64,000 nt of DNA, taken from Holophagae bacterium. Lineage in GTDB: Bacteria > Acidobacteriota > Holophagae > Acanthopleuribacterales > Acanthopleuribacteraceae. Shown in pieces: positions 56,801 to 64,000 of the stretch; positions within the stretch are counted from its first letter, which is position 1, and each line of letters starts with the position of its first letter. The notes beneath the pieces were generated by a model that was not told the origin of the DNA, made no database searches, and was given only the letters and a program-made list of their open reading frames with translations. The DNA is taken from assembly GCA_030429565.1 (NCBI GenBank), contig JAUIFE010000001.1:310001-374000 (forward strand), given 5' to 3'. The position numbers and the translations under genes were made by a program.

Positions 56801-59493
56801 GGACGCTGATCGGACACGGCGACGACGCCGAAGTCACCGCCGGGCAACGGCTGTTAACGGAATGGGTCGCCGGCGGCGCCAAACATCCCAGTGAACCGCG
56901 TGTGATTCGCCATCAAGCAGGCCGGCGTTTGGTACGCCGCACGGCCTCAGTCCCGGTCACGACCGGCTCGTTGCCGTTTGGCAAAGGCGGCACCTGGCTG
57001 GTTACGGGGCCTTTCGAGGAAGACCCGGCCCTGCTCCGCCACTTGGCTTCCCACTACCAACCCACCTTGGTTTTCTTGTTCCGAGGCGCCTGGCTACCGG
57101 CCCGAGAACGCTGCTACCGCGAACTGGAACAACTGGGCGCCACCCTCCACCGTTTTGCCGCCGACGGCGCCACACCCCTGCGCGACACCTACACCCGCAT
57201 CAAACACGAGGTCGGTCCGCTGCAAGGCGTGCTCGATGTGGCGGGCGGCGACGATTCCGGCGCACGACCCTCGGCGGGACAACGCCGTGCCATGCGCGCC
57301 GCCTGTAGCTTGCTGACCGAATTACAACAGCTCACGGCCGACGAGAACCCGGCCTTCTCCTTCCTGACCGCGCCGGCCACGCAAAACGACGGCATCTCAG
57401 GCGGTTACCCAACCGCGTTCCGTTTGGCGCTCGCCGAACAAATCAACCGCCGCGGCGAGGCCGCCGTCTACCAGCGCAGCGCCACACGCGACGCCAAAAT
57501 GCTGGAAAAATCGTGGAAGGTCAAACAGTTGCCGGAGGAACAAGCCACCCTTGGCGGCACGATTCTCATCATCGTTAATCCCCATTCCTACGCGCTTGCC
57601 AAACGCATGTTCCAACGCAGCGATCGGGTTGTTTTCGCCGGTGTTGCCGACGCCGTCCAGGTTCCGTTCGACGCCGACAACCCCGAGTCGGGCCGCGCGG
57701 CCGCGACGCGGATCCTGGCGGAACAGGAACCGATTGAGTTGCTGCTCGACCTGGGCGATCTCACCGAAAACCCACGCGACACGGCCGCCGTTAATCTCGG
57801 CAAACTCGCCTTCTACCAAGTTTTGGTCGGCGCTTTCACGCCGATGCAAATCAACTATGTCACCGCCGGGCTGCAACACTTCCGTGCGGAACACATGAGT
57901 CTGGCGGGCGCGCGTTTTGCCGGCCTGGTGAAAATGTTGTCGGCCGAGTACCGCCACATCAGCGCGCGCTGCATCGACATCGACGCATCGCTCGCCGGCG
58001 ACCCGCGTGCCTTTGAAAATCACATCCTGCGCGAATGCCGCATCCCGCTGGAAGAAACCGAAATTTGCTACCGTCGCGGCATTCGTTACGTGCCGACCCT
58101 GGTTGTCGCGGACCCGCCGCGTTTGGAAGCGGCGGAAAGCGCCGCCCAGTTCCCGATTTCGCGGGACGGGGTCTACGTGATCAGCGGCGGCACCCGTGGG
58201 ATTGGTCTGGAAATCGCCCGCTACCTCGTGGCGCGCGGCGCGCGTCGCCTGGTTTTGATGGGTGTCACGCCCCTGCCGGAGCGGGCACTGTGGCCGTCCC
58301 TGATTCGCGAACAAGACCCGCAACAAGCGCGGCTTGCACCGCTGCAAGCCCTGGCCGACCAACTCGACGTGTTGGAAATTTACACCGGCGCGCTCACGGC
58401 GACCCACGACGTCACCCGTTTCTTCCAACGTGTTCGCGAGGCGCACGGCCCAGTCAAAGGGGTGGTCCACAGCGCCGGCGTTTATGCCGATCTCACCAAT
58501 TCCGCCTTCGTGACCCGCAACCTCGACGACGTGAACCGCATTTTTCAACCGAAAGTCGACGGCATGATCCAACTCGCGCGCCTCTTCAATGACGAACTCG
58601 ACTTCTTCGTTTCCTTTTCGTCGCTCACCAGTTTTGTCCCGCTGCTGGCACGCGGCATCAGTGACTACGCCATGGCCAACGCCTTCCTCGACTTCTTCAG
58701 CGCCTGGCAACACCATCACAAGCGCCCCTGGTTCCGCGCGATTACCTGGGTCGATTGGAACGAAACCGGCGTGGCCAAACGCATGAGCCCGGAAGAGTTC
58801 GCCTTGGTTGAACAAAACCTGGCGCGGGTCGGCTTATCCTCCTTCAGCAATGACGAGGGCCGCCGCTTCTTCGAGCAGGCCATGCTGGTCGCCGACCGCC
58901 ACCACGTGCTGCCGGCGTTTGTCGACGGCCCCGCCCTGCACGCCGCCATACCCACCTGGTTCCACGGCATCAGCCGCGATTTGCAAAAACCCGCCCCAAC
59001 CAAGCGGCCTTCCGCCAAAACACCGGTCGCCAAGGCGCCCATTGCCGAAACCCCGGCAAATCGCCCGGCCTGGAACCTGGAAGACCGCATCACGCAGTGG
59101 GAACAAGCGGGCAAGCCGCTGGCGATTGAAACCTTGACCCGCTACGTCAGCTTCGACCAACTGAAACAGCAGCATCCGGTGTTAATCCAGCGCGTGTACC
59201 AGTTGCTCTACCCCGACGAGACAAGCCCGGCCGTCGACGTGTTGCAGCGGTCCCAACCCGACCCGGAACCGCTGGCACAGACGGTCTATGAGACCCTGCT
59301 GGATGTGCTCAAAATCGAGCACATTGAGCAGCACGAGCCCTTTGCAGACTACGGCCTCGACTCGATTTCGGCCATGGTCTTTTCGACCCGTTTGGAGAAA
59401 CGGCTGGACATGGAGATTCCCCCTCAATGCTTGATCGATTTCCCCACCATCCAAACACTGTCGGAACACTTAAAAACATGCCGGCTCGTCTGA
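47827..59493 (+). CDS. Hybrid NRPS / trans-AT PKS megasynthase, loading and first modules
   Basis: 3888 aa. Domains by approximate residue: A (10-470 and 740-800), interrupted by an FkbM-type methyltransferase (470-735; DVGANIGLFS, LLKVDVEKME). PCP 815-882 (Ser in GGNSLLA). An A-domain C-terminal remnant (910-955; A10-like motif at 1390-1410) encloses an MT with LEIGCGSGM and HSVIQYFPG (1020-1160). KS1 1450-1875 (Cys1622, His1758, but Asn1796 in NIGN). ACP1 with Ser2104. KS2 2190-2625 (Cys2360, His2495, His2538). A degenerate KR 2840-3235, then KR 3245-3710 (SGGTRGIG, Tyr3614). ACP2 with Ser3846. No AT in cis. The A-domain code reads D-V-W-H-F-S-L-I-D, the serine code of EntF type. Start GTG after GGAAGGA. 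The chain begins with methylated serine and gains one reduced ketide unit. Confidence 0.9.
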   Translation: MNHPGNSWFHRHIAAWAEKTPDSVAIVYETQQLSYQELNRRVNCLAHYLQQQGVTPDQPVGLCVTRSVEMVIGILGIMRAGGAYVPLEPGYPAERLRFMLQDSGAAHVLTSAQFCDSLVPLVEPAVTVLCLDRDWETIAQTAEECAEKTTAVSDQNLAYILYTSGSTGRPKGVLLEHRALANRIAWMADQYDLTPDDRVLQKTPFSFDVSGWEFFWPLMRGARLVLIPPEKHKDPHYLRDVIIRERITTLHFVPSMLNAFLGIEGVTQCTSLRQVFCSGEALTPSHTRRFFETLPSCELHNLYGPTEAAIDVTYQPCRPGMTTIPIGKAIRQIQLYIVDTAMNPVAQGEAGELCIAGIGLARGYCNRPDLSADRFRPNPFGDTPGDRLYHTGDRARFLDDGAIEYLGRMDHQIKLRGNRIELGEIEQVMLEQPGVGDAAVVLQEDGRGEQRLVAWFSPDPGCAGPVQRGLALEAEGLLAGKRTTTLPNGMDIVHLNPGETDFLYREIYEGEGYLKHGLAVTAGDCVFDVGANIGLFSLDMAQRGAVVHAFEPIPEVYEILALNSRRLGGSVQTYARGVGESSGYETFTYYPNVTILSGAHADLEEELDVVRTYLAGDESQNAVDADEVDAMLRARLETREVRCRISTISEVIAEQAIQTIDLLKVDVEKMEQKVLDGIEASDWPKIRQVVIEVHDSDNRAAAVRDLLEQQGFRVVMAQDEALRSTQIYNLYARRTPAAQPEPHQPPEPRWYGREALVASIQAGLADRLPDYMLPAAVVPLAALPLTANGKLDRKQLSSRTVTKTRPKTIALPRSEFEEQMLEIWEELLGIMDLSVDDGFFEAGGNSLLAITLIERINQTFGCALTTTTLFKHASIAALSAHLAEPTPAPRPVAEAPVSAPIKQAPAGYVEQHAYSDVEAALNRHPAVRESAVLAMERRGKPYLVAHVRPNFDWFRRQEADQDTEELLKNWIPIWEQNYAPILGGEESSDEVLNAIGYVTSDSGDQIPEEEIRECVDLAVGHVMEHQPRNMLEIGCGSGMLLFNLADKVDHYYATDLSENAVEHIHNSLKSKPYRDRVTCVQGDASDLAGVPVEAVDTVMIHSVIQYFPGIDYLTDLIRTLTERLPHGARIFIGDVRDLRLLTSFHAAVLAHQCPPETTQAKFARMLSDRVRLEKELVIDPLYFKNLTRSLPRVKQVRICPKKGRFHNEFMKYRFDTFLYLDEPRPEGATPRVEKWRGESAQATLAKVTDSAEALWLTDVPNRRLWREQAILEWTRNANGEATLQEALARIDAGPDADKGVDPYQVLQAGNKQGLTTTVHWEHPHQHGHFDIYVQPAGQSPGEPPHELTWQQAETLELDGANFPGFSVVWQEKLGLLKYHLSEQLAPERLPARFIFQTDLPKDENGRIDRAVLRGERAAPAAQPPAPTAVSQPTNRQATNRQATSRQAQVADDSLAIIGISCRVPGADNHEQFWQNLCAGVESVTMLSQQELIDAGVPEARRTHPNFVPAQRTISDKDGFDPGFFNISPRNALYMDPQTRLLLQHSWLAVEDAGYAVSDVPDTGVFMSTAANFYPLPLGLSAQELQGADGHPAGLQAQGGMVANTISYHLGLKGPSLFVQSLCSSSLVGVKLAAQSLLTGETKTALVGGAGLFAFSRAGYLHEPDLNLSADGTCRSFDADATGMVEGEGVCVVMLKRAADAVADGDPIYALLRGISINNDGNDKAGFHAPGVLGQAAAAREVLTKTGIDPQTIGYIEAHGTGTPSGDAIEVAALNEAYAGAGKQHCALGSVKPNIGNLDTAGGLAGLIKVVMALHHGTVPPQINFDQAAPDLALADSPFFIPTQAKPWPSGQTLRRAAQNHYSLGGTNVHAVFEAAPPKPASSDTEQAVLVPLSAQDGARLREAAAQLATFLEHQTETSTRDLAYTLQIGRVAMKRRVAFLARNRAELRDLLGEFVAGRAHKRILSGTIERKEQRLFDNDEDARALLHGWLQKGRLAKIAELWVKGVAMAWPLLYGDNRPQRIHLPGYPFARQRFWIPETPATPTPTRPQPSQTAATQPESPSTPNAALQDPITAVLKAMTADLLMVDAADVDPLCEFNDCGFDSVALIQFTNRLNEAYHLDIKPTALFENPSIARLSQYLADRYADVFGIRFNLPLQPKAPRPAPPNQTQPQAALPTQTGTPARSSHRAETPIAIVGMSGCFPGARDLKAFWENLRDGKDCIREIPADRWDWRAIDGDPREDKNKTRVHWGGFIDGVAEFDPLFFGISPREAASMDPQNRLLMTHVWLAMEDAGHSAQALAGGDTGIFMGTGETGYARLLQDTPDVEDYAFLGLFPFGGPNRMSFFLDLHGPSEPINTGCSSSLVAVHKAVAAIREGRCGMAFAGGVNTVPTPDGHISFSRAGMLCEDGRCKAFSADANGFVRGEGVAVLLLKPLADAERDGNPIYAVIRGSAENHGGRANSFTAPNPKAQAALLTQAYRQAGIAPARVGYIETHGTGTHLGDPIEIEGLQTAFRALGAADSQRQACGLGAVKSNIGHSEMAAGIAGLVKTILQLKHQTLAKSLHCETVNPYIQLEESPFFIVQETQPWQPVQDETGRDLPRVAGVSSFGIGGVNAHVVLEEYTAAQTTPTTTPDQVLIVLSAKNETRLRESAENLRRFTEQALADPQRDPGLLADLAYTLQVGREPMEERLAFTVSTLEELRERLAGFTAKQPQGIFYGGAKAYRDALTILMSDEDMCSAIDAWIAKKKFAQLIQLWVRGLPFDWERLYGDQGQRPRRIQLPGYPFARERYWIQADKPETVRAAQAQPAVVSAKPTPPITSPLPPKPAAPTPLKAQDPFFSRRLSTQWQDEPLATDIDWRSRLQEKAGTAITVIYDDTQRRDELVTLLYNLEEAAGLNQPLLLETVSVRHVANGISQPDVILFLGMAPSEAGKYCPKAANQLTVLIEQLHERAWFRNLQVYYLYEGAPTPACEALCGMMQAAMHENPRHRWTLIGHGDDAEVTAGQRLLTEWVAGGAKHPSEPRVIRHQAGRRLVRRTASVPVTTGSLPFGKGGTWLVTGPFEEDPALLRHLASHYQPTLVFLFRGAWLPARERCYRELEQLGATLHRFAADGATPLRDTYTRIKHEVGPLQGVLDVAGGDDSGARPSAGQRRAMRAACSLLTELQQLTADENPAFSFLTAPATQNDGISGGYPTAFRLALAEQINRRGEAAVYQRSATRDAKMLEKSWKVKQLPEEQATLGGTILIIVNPHSYALAKRMFQRSDRVVFAGVADAVQVPFDADNPESGRAAATRILAEQEPIELLLDLGDLTENPRDTAAVNLGKLAFYQVLVGAFTPMQINYVTAGLQHFRAEHMSLAGARFAGLVKMLSAEYRHISARCIDIDASLAGDPRAFENHILRECRIPLEETEICYRRGIRYVPTLVVADPPRLEAAESAAQFPISRDGVYVISGGTRGIGLEIARYLVARGARRLVLMGVTPLPERALWPSLIREQDPQQARLAPLQALADQLDVLEIYTGALTATHDVTRFFQRVREAHGPVKGVVHSAGVYADLTNSAFVTRNLDDVNRIFQPKVDGMIQLARLFNDELDFFVSFSSLTSFVPLLARGISDYAMANAFLDFFSAWQHHHKRPWFRAITWVDWNETGVAKRMSPEEFALVEQNLARVGLSSFSNDEGRRFFEQAMLVADRHHVLPAFVDGPALHAAIPTWFHGISRDLQKPAPTKRPSAKTPVAKAPIAETPANRPAWNLEDRITQWEQAGKPLAIETLTRYVSFDQLKQQHPVLIQRVYQLLYPDETSPAVDVLQRSQPDPEPLAQTVYETLLDVLKIEHIEQHEPFADYGLDSISAMVFSTRLEKRLDMEIPPQCLIDFPTIQTLSEHLKTCRLV

Positions 59494-59676
59494 GCGGCCG
59501 CCAAGGAGACTGTTTTTGATCCATACCCCTCTTTGATCCGGACCCCTTGTTCGACCTTGATTTGGCGGCACCCGTTCTTGAAGCGGACGCGACAAAGCGA
59601 GGCCCCAAGCTCATCCCGGCACCTTCCCTGAATCGGCTCCCAATAGGAACCGGCCAACACTTGATTTGAGAATGAG
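59494..59676. other. Spacer between the two megasynthase genes
   Basis: 183 bp without a gene or clear terminator; the genes are probably co-transcribed. A stop codon lies just upstream of ATG 59677 in its frame, so the second gene cannot start further left. Confidence 0.5.
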
Positions 59677-62600
59677 ATGAACGCAGAAGCACAGTTGGCA
59701 CGCATTCGAGCAGCAATGCATGCCGCCGCACCTGATGAGACAACCCAACAACTCGAACGAATCAACCGGGATCTAATCCAGGCCGCCCGGAACGGTGGTG
59801 GACTGTCTCGACCGGGAACGACCGCAGCGCAAACGGCCCCGCATGCGCCACCAGATCGCCAAGGGCCCGAACCGATTGCCGTGATCGGCCTGGCGGGCGT
59901 GTTGCCGCAATGCGCTTCCGTGCGCGCTTTTTGGCAAGCACTGGACACGGATCGCAGCTTGATCGAAACCATTCCCGACACCCGTTTCGATTGGCGAACC
60001 CTGGCGTCGGGCGACACAGCAACTTCATGTCGCTGGGGTGGTTTTATCCCCAATCCGCGCGCCTTCGACCCACTGTTTTTCGGCATCCTACCCGCCGACG
60101 CCGAGCTGATGGATCCCCGTCTACGCCTGTTGTTGATGACGGTCTACCAAACCCTGGAGGATGCGGGTTACGCACCCGACCGCTTCAAACAAAGCCGCAC
60201 CGGCGTTTTTGTCGCCTTGGAAGACAACGATTACCGGCACCTGTTGGCACAACGGGGTTTGACCGGGCAAGCGCCGGACCAAAGCGCCTGCCTGTTGCCC
60301 AACCACATCTCTTACCATTTCGATTTTCGCGGCCCGAGTGAAGCGATTGACACTATGTGTTCAGGCGCGGCCGTCGCCCTGCACCGCGCGGTCAGCGGCC
60401 TGCGGCTCGGTGATATGGACACGGCCGTCGTCGCCGCCGCCAACGTCATCCTGCGACCCGAACCCTTTCTCAGCTTGGCGCGCCTGGGCCACCTGAGCCC
60501 CGAACCCACGGTGCGATCCTTCGGCGCCGAAGCCGCCGGCCACCTGCGCGCCGAAGGCGCGGTCAGCCTACTGCTCAAACCGCTGAGCAGCGCCGAAGCG
60601 GACGGCGACCACATCTACGCGCTGATTCGCAACACGGCCGTCAACTACAACGGCCGCGGCGGCACCTCGATGGCCGCCCCCAATCCGGCCGCCCACGCCG
60701 ACGTGGTGCGCGACTGTTATCACGGCGCCGGCATTGATATTCGCCGCGTCGGTTACATCGAAGCCCAGGGCATGGGCAACCCGGTCGCCGATTTGGCGGA
60801 ATGGCGCGCCTACAACCGCGCCCTGCGCGATCTCGCCAAAGCGCAAGGCGTCGACTTGCCCGCCGGCAACTGCCGCATCGGCACGCTCAAACCCATGACC
60901 GGCCACATGGAAGCGGTCTCTGCGCTGGGCGCGCTGCTTAAAATTATTCGCACCTTTCAAACGGGCACGGCCCACAAAATTCTCGATCTGGCGGCAGCCC
61001 ACCCCGATCTCGATCAAGCAGACACGCCCTGCCGGCTGCTGCGCGAAACGGAAACCTGGCCAGCCGGCCCGCTCCCCCGCTTGGCCGGTCTGCATGCCTA
61101 CGGCACCGGCGGCAACAACGCCCACATCCTGCTCGAAGAATACCGGCCGCCAACCCGGCAAACCCCCGCCGCTTCCTCCTGGCTCGCCCCGCTGTCGGCG
61201 TCCGGGTCGACCTCGCTCCGCCGGCGCATTCGCGATCTGCGCCACTTCTTGGCAACGGAAACGGCGGTGAACCCGGCCGACTTGGCCTTCACGCTGCAAG
61301 CGGGCCGGACCGCCATGGAACAACGCGCGGCTTTTGTGGCCGAATCACGCGGCGCATTAATTCATCAACTGGACCAATACCTGGCAGGAAACGCCGCGGT
61401 GTGTGCGACGGCCGAATCGTCACAGCGGTGGCACCAGGCGGCACCGGCGGACGCGGCGGACCGCGACGAACACGTCCGACGGCTGCCCTTGCCGGTGTTT
61501 GCTTTTGAAACCCAAGACTTCTGGCTCGATCAGGTCACGCCCGGCAAGGCGAACCCCACCACCCAGACGGGCACCAGTGCGGGAAAAGTCCGTGAAATCC
61601 TGGCCGCCATGCTGGCCGAAACCCTGCGCCTGCCCCCTGAAAAGCTGAAGCACGACAAACACCTGCACGAATACGGCATTGACTCCCTCAAAGGCACCGA
61701 TCTCATTCGAGCCTTGGAAAAAACCTTCGGCTGCCGCATTTTTGGCCGCGACCTGCTGGCCCATCCCTCAATGAACGACTTAGCCGCGTTTATCGCCGCA
61801 CAAACCGCGAACGGGGAAGCGGCGAGCCGGCCGGACCAACCCAAAGCGGCGGTTTTGCTGCAAAGGGTGCCGGTCTCCGTCAACCAACGCGGCCTGTGGC
61901 TGTTGCAAAAGCTACATCCGACGATGACCGCCTACAACTTCCCGCTGGGCCTGCGCCTGTTCCACCCCATCGACCCCGACCGCTTCCGCCAGGCCTTGCA
62001 GGATGTGTTGCGCCGCCATCCCATCCTTAGCGGACATTTTTGTGAAGACGGCGGTCAACTGCTTCAAAAGGCCAATCCCGACGCGATCGTGCCCTTCGAA
62101 CAGAAAGATATTTCGGCGCTGGATTCCGCGCAGGTTGATGCGCTGCTGCGCGAACACACCCGCCGCCCTTTCGATCTCGCGGTCGGACCGCTGCTGCGTT
62201 GTTCGCTGTTGAAGCGCGGCCCGAACGAATGGATCGTGCTTCTGGTGCTGCACCACATCGTGACCGATGGGTTTTCCATCCCCACGCTGTACACCACGCT
62301 GTTGGACGCCTACCAACAGCGGACGCACGGCGAGACGCCTGTGTCGACACCGGCGGCGGGCCGCCATTTCGCCGCGTACGTGGCCTGGGAACAAAAGATG
62401 CTCGCGGGCCCGCAAGGCGACGCGTTGCGTGCGTGGTGGCGCCGCCAACTGCCAAATCCTTGGCCGACCTTGCACCTGCCCAGTGACCAGCCGCGTCGTG
62501 AAACGCCGTCGTTTGAGGGCCGCGTTCACCAGGTCACCCTGGCGCCGACGCAATCCCAAGCGCTGTGCCGGTTCGCCCGCACGCACCGCATCAACCTCGC

Positions 62601-64000
62601 CCCGCTGTTTCTGGCCTTATTCAAAACCCTGCTGTACCGAACCACGGGCCAAACCGATGTGATCGTGGGCATGCCGGTTCGCGCGCGGCCCGAGGGCTTC
62701 GACGACACCATCGGTTATTTCACCAACCTCTTGCCGATTCGCGTCAACACACTGGCGGGTCAGACCTTTAGCGCGGTCATGCAGCGAACGCAACTGGCCG
62801 TTTTAGACGCTTTGGACCACGAGGCGCTGCCTTTCCCGGAAATCGTGCGCGACCAAGCGGCCGAACGCGGCGACCTCATGCCGCTGTGCCAAGTTCTGTT
62901 TGAATACCAAAACTTTTTCAGCAAGGACGACCTGGACCAACTGCAAAGCCGTTACCCCGATATGCCGCTTGAGTTCATGGCCGACCGCCACCAAGAAGGC
63001 GAAGCAGAACTAACCCTGGAAGTGGTCAGGGTCAACGAGGGTTTCCTGCTTAACATTAAATATGATCCCTCGCTTTTCACGGCAACCCGCATCCAGGACC
63101 TGAGCAGCCGTTACTTGAACCTGGCCGAGGCGATCGTCGCGGATCCCAACCGGCGCTTGGAAACGCTGCCGCTGCTTTCGCCGCAAGAACGAAAACAGCG
63201 CGATGCTTGGAACGCCACCGAGGTTGCTTACCCCAAGGACCGCTGTTTCCATGAGTTGTTCGCGGAACAAGCCAAACGCACGCCAAATGCGCCCGCCCTG
63301 ATTTGCGGTGACATCGAACGGACCTATGCCGACCTCAACCGCCGCAGCGACCAACTCGCGGGTTACCTGCAAACACTGGGCGTTCAAGCCGGCACCCGTG
63401 TCGCCGTGTGCATCGGCCGTTCCGAGCACGTCCTCGTCGCCCTGCTGGCCGTGCTCAAAGCGGGCGGCGCCTATGTCCCGCTGGACCCCGAATTCCCGGA
63501 AAAGCGCTTGACCTATATGCTGGAAGACAGCGACGCGCTAATGGTGCTCACCGATTCGCGCCGGCGCGGCAAAGTGACCCACCTGCTGCAAACGCAAATT
63601 CCCGTGTTGGCCTTGGACAAGGAATGGCCGTTAATTACAGCGGCCGATCGACCGGTGGCACCGACCCTCCACGGCAGCGATCACCTGGCTTATATCATCT
63701 ATACCTCCGGCAGTTCCGGCAAACCCAAAGGGGTCATGATCCCACACCGCGCCTTGACCAATTTCCTGACCGCCATGGCCCCCAACCCGGGTTTGCGACC
63801 GAACGACCGTCTGCTCGCCGTTACCACCGTCAGCTTCGACATCGCCGGCTTGGAACTGTTCCTACCGCTGATCAGCGGCGCCCTGTGTATGCTGTGTCCC
63901 GAGGGCATCGCCGCCGACGCAGCGCAACTTAAGCAGGAAATCCAGCGACGCCGACCCACGATCATGCAGGCGACGCCCACCACCTGGGCCATGTTGTTCC
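59677..64000 (+). CDS. Second hybrid PKS-NRPS megasynthase (3' end outside window)
   Basis: 1441 residues are visible, open to the window end. An N-terminal helical docking region (residues 1-45) leads to a KS (68-490) with Cys228 (DTMCSGAAVAL) and His410 (TGHMEA). The HGTGT box reads EAQGMGN, so its His is Gln364 and the KS is probably non-elongating (KS0). ACP with Ser670 (YGIDSLKG). C domain 745-1180 with His859-His860 and Asp864 in HHIVTDG. A domain from about 1185: YTSGSSGKPKG is seen, and the first code residues are D1388, I1389, L1392 and Q1431, which fits glycine (DILQ...). It continues the chain of the first megasynthase by adding an amino acid, probably Gly. No AT is present. ATG 59677 is the first in-frame start; the RBS is weak. 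Confidence 0.9.
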   Translation, partial: MNAEAQLARIRAAMHAAAPDETTQQLERINRDLIQAARNGGGLSRPGTTAAQTAPHAPPDRQGPEPIAVIGLAGVLPQCASVRAFWQALDTDRSLIETIPDTRFDWRTLASGDTATSCRWGGFIPNPRAFDPLFFGILPADAELMDPRLRLLLMTVYQTLEDAGYAPDRFKQSRTGVFVALEDNDYRHLLAQRGLTGQAPDQSACLLPNHISYHFDFRGPSEAIDTMCSGAAVALHRAVSGLRLGDMDTAVVAAANVILRPEPFLSLARLGHLSPEPTVRSFGAEAAGHLRAEGAVSLLLKPLSSAEADGDHIYALIRNTAVNYNGRGGTSMAAPNPAAHADVVRDCYHGAGIDIRRVGYIEAQGMGNPVADLAEWRAYNRALRDLAKAQGVDLPAGNCRIGTLKPMTGHMEAVSALGALLKIIRTFQTGTAHKILDLAAAHPDLDQADTPCRLLRETETWPAGPLPRLAGLHAYGTGGNNAHILLEEYRPPTRQTPAASSWLAPLSASGSTSLRRRIRDLRHFLATETAVNPADLAFTLQAGRTAMEQRAAFVAESRGALIHQLDQYLAGNAAVCATAESSQRWHQAAPADAADRDEHVRRLPLPVFAFETQDFWLDQVTPGKANPTTQTGTSAGKVREILAAMLAETLRLPPEKLKHDKHLHEYGIDSLKGTDLIRALEKTFGCRIFGRDLLAHPSMNDLAAFIAAQTANGEAASRPDQPKAAVLLQRVPVSVNQRGLWLLQKLHPTMTAYNFPLGLRLFHPIDPDRFRQALQDVLRRHPILSGHFCEDGGQLLQKANPDAIVPFEQKDISALDSAQVDALLREHTRRPFDLAVGPLLRCSLLKRGPNEWIVLLVLHHIVTDGFSIPTLYTTLLDAYQQRTHGETPVSTPAAGRHFAAYVAWEQKMLAGPQGDALRAWWRRQLPNPWPTLHLPSDQPRRETPSFEGRVHQVTLAPTQSQALCRFARTHRINLAPLFLALFKTLLYRTTGQTDVIVGMPVRARPEGFDDTIGYFTNLLPIRVNTLAGQTFSAVMQRTQLAVLDALDHEALPFPEIVRDQAAERGDLMPLCQVLFEYQNFFSKDDLDQLQSRYPDMPLEFMADRHQEGEAELTLEVVRVNEGFLLNIKYDPSLFTATRIQDLSSRYLNLAEAIVADPNRRLETLPLLSPQERKQRDAWNATEVAYPKDRCFHELFAEQAKRTPNAPALICGDIERTYADLNRRSDQLAGYLQTLGVQAGTRVAVCIGRSEHVLVALLAVLKAGGAYVPLDPEFPEKRLTYMLEDSDALMVLTDSRRRGKVTHLLQTQIPVLALDKEWPLITAADRPVAPTLHGSDHLAYIIYTSGSSGKPKGVMIPHRALTNFLTAMAPNPGLRPNDRLLAVTTVSFDIAGLELFLPLISGALCMLCPEGIAADAAQLKQEIQRRRPTIMQATPTTWAMLF

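Noticed and set aside
57397..58815. 472-aa leftward frame
   Set aside because: Antisense of the KR region of the megasynthase, which has complete motifs on the other strand.

Overview
The window (about 58-60% GC by eye) looks like the chromosome of a Gram-negative bacterium, most likely an Acidobacteriota member of the Holophagae / Acanthopleuribacter type; a myxobacterium is the main alternative. The hints are an Oar-like TonB receptor with an N-terminal carboxypeptidase-like domain, a PilZ/kinase-fold/membrane fusion protein, a large secreted protein, and a big trans-AT PKS/NRPS locus. The assignment is inference.

Layout. 1-11.7 kb is housekeeping and conserved-unknown: mnmA (5' truncated), a PilZ-pseudokinase membrane protein, rpsU, a 41-aa membrane microprotein, a DUF58 protein, a pentahaem cytochrome coupled to trmO, folE, and an ATP-grasp-like / M14 deacylase-like pair. 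11.7-24 kb holds a repeat-rich acidic protein, an HtrA protease, the cdaA-cdaR-glmM c-di-AMP/cell-wall operon followed by a catalytically degenerate pdxJ paralogue and maf, then a secreted endonuclease I-type protein. 24.9-28 kb is the Oar-like receptor.

28.1-32.5 kb is an orphan CRISPR locus: 37-bp repeats, 31-34-bp spacers and no cas genes in view. It is cut in two by an IS91-family element (tyrosine recombinase plus Y2 HUH transposase) that lies exactly at a spacer/repeat junction. A decayed second copy of repeat and leader-like sequence lies to the right.

32.9 kb to the end is a biosynthetic cluster. A seven-gene leftward operon encodes an ABC exporter, the beta-branching enzymes HMG-CoA synthase-like, ECH1 and ECH2 (PksG/H/I-like), an aminoglycoside-phosphotransferase-fold protein lacking its catalytic Asp, and two tandem chloramphenicol-phosphotransferase-like kinases. 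Divergently, a rightward set encodes an AT-ER protein (PksE-like), a donor ACP, a decarboxylating KS (Cys to Ser), an apparently exported metallophosphoesterase, and two megasynthases. The first (3888 aa) reads A(Ser; FkbM-type MT)-PCP-[A C-terminal remnant + MT]-KS0-ACP-KS-psiKR-KR-ACP. The second runs off the window as KS0-ACP-C-A(probably Gly).

Inferred logic: serine is loaded and methylated, then extended by a trans-AT PKS/NRPS line whose malonyl units come from the free AT. A beta-branch is installed by the complete HCS cassette. Self-protection may combine intracellular phosphorylation, ABC export and external dephosphorylation, which is the most interesting testable idea in the window.
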